The notes under the pieces are model-generated. The model saw only the letters and a list, made by a program, of their open reading frames with translations. It did not search any database and had not been told where the DNA came from. DNA of 11,007 nucleotides from Erysipelotrichia bacterium (lineage in GTDB: Bacteria > Bacillota_I > Bacilli_A > Erysipelotrichales > Erysipelotrichaceae). The DNA is taken from the NCBI GenBank assembly GCA_009916335.1, contig SAAR01000094.1:1-11007 (forward strand), in the 5' to 3' direction. The translations under genes were made by a program, and so were the position numbers. The first letter of the stretch is position 1. Each line of letters starts with the position of its first letter. Shown piece after piece: positions 10,854-11,007 of the stretch.

Positions 10854-11006
10854 TTAAATGTTATTATACTCATTTTTATAAGCAATTAATACTGCAATTA
10901 CCCAGTCTAGAAATAATAATCTTGGTTTTACGCAACGTGAACAAAACGGATCATTGCAATAGTTTGTAATCCACCAATAGGTTGTATCCTTAAATGGATC
11001 ATTCCA
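10854..11006 (-). CDS. C-terminal end of a hypothetical protein (partial)
   Basis: Fifty codons and a TAA are visible; the start lies beyond the right edge. The fragment begins WNDPFKDTTYWWITNYCNDPFCSRCVKP and ends DWVIAVLIAYKNEYNNI. It is rich in Trp and aromatics, and has CNDPFCSRC (three cysteines in nine residues), which could bind a metal or form disulfides. The hydrophobic stretch LLFLDWVIAVLIAY might contact a membrane. No family is recognised. The stop is three bases before the ATG of the coiled-coil gene, so they share an operon. Confidence 0.7.
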   Translation of the reverse strand, partial: WNDPFKDTTYWWITNYCNDPFCSRCVKPRLLFLDWVIAVLIAYKNEYNNI

Positions 11007-11007
11007 T

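Noticed and set aside
10603..10857. 84-codon plus-strand frame
   Set aside because: Antisense to the 183-aa coiled-coil gene.
1..11007. Alternative genetic code, as in some gut phages
   Set aside because: TAA, TAG and TGA all end well-placed genes, and I see no suppressor-type anticodon in the tRNA.
1..11007. CRISPR array or insertion sequence
   Set aside because: No regularly spaced repeats, no transposase-like product and no terminal inverted repeats were seen.

Overview
The window is AT-rich, and every convincing gene lies on the minus strand. The genes are mostly small, closely packed or overlapping, and mostly unrecognisable, and they are interleaved with a tRNA, a tmRNA and several structured non-coding gaps. 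This looks like an early/accessory region of a large phage. The host is probably a member of the Bacteroidota: start codons follow A/T-rich sequence with no GGAGG-type ribosome sites, the secreted protein has a Bacteroidota-like signal peptide ending NAQ, and the tmRNA T-arm resembles that phylum's tmRNAs as I remember them. No capsid, tail, terminase or replication gene is visible, so 'phage' is an inference. Stops used are TAA, TAG and TGA, which fits the standard code.

Layout in the direction of transcription (right to left). At 10854-11006 there is the C-terminus of a gene entering from the right. A coiled-coil protein (10299-10850) follows and ends in a terminator-like hairpin. Next comes a 530-base gap (9768-10298) with hairpins, a 22-bp near-perfect palindrome and an RNA domain carrying an isolated tRNA-type T-arm. 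A compact operon of membrane, secreted and unknown small proteins spans 7215-9767, including two genes of 57 and 38 aa. After a 147-base hairpin-rich gap come an 86-aa basic-tailed protein and a large amidoligase-like protein (5263-6744). Two long structured gaps (4806-5262 and 3723-4125) flank a membrane-anchored protein and a 70-aa protein. A 140-aa protein and a 38-aa basic protein come next, then a 175-base structured RNA domain, then two small basic or charged proteins.

The centre of interest is 2190-2481: a tmRNA gene in circularly permuted order. The 3' (acceptor) half, with T-arm and encoded CCA, is transcribed first; the 5' half with the tag reading frame comes about 100 bases later. 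The halves pair through a 7-bp acceptor stem containing the G3-U70 alanine identity pair and through a long P2 helix. The tag frame ends in tandem TAA stops but lacks the usual ALAA-like end. A tRNA follows directly, and its 5' processing would form the 3' end of the coding half.

Leftmost is an overlapping five-gene operon of unknown proteins ending in an ECF-type RNA polymerase sigma factor that runs off the window. Together, the sigma factor, the tmRNA, the tRNA and the structured leaders suggest an element that alters both transcription and ribosome rescue in its host.
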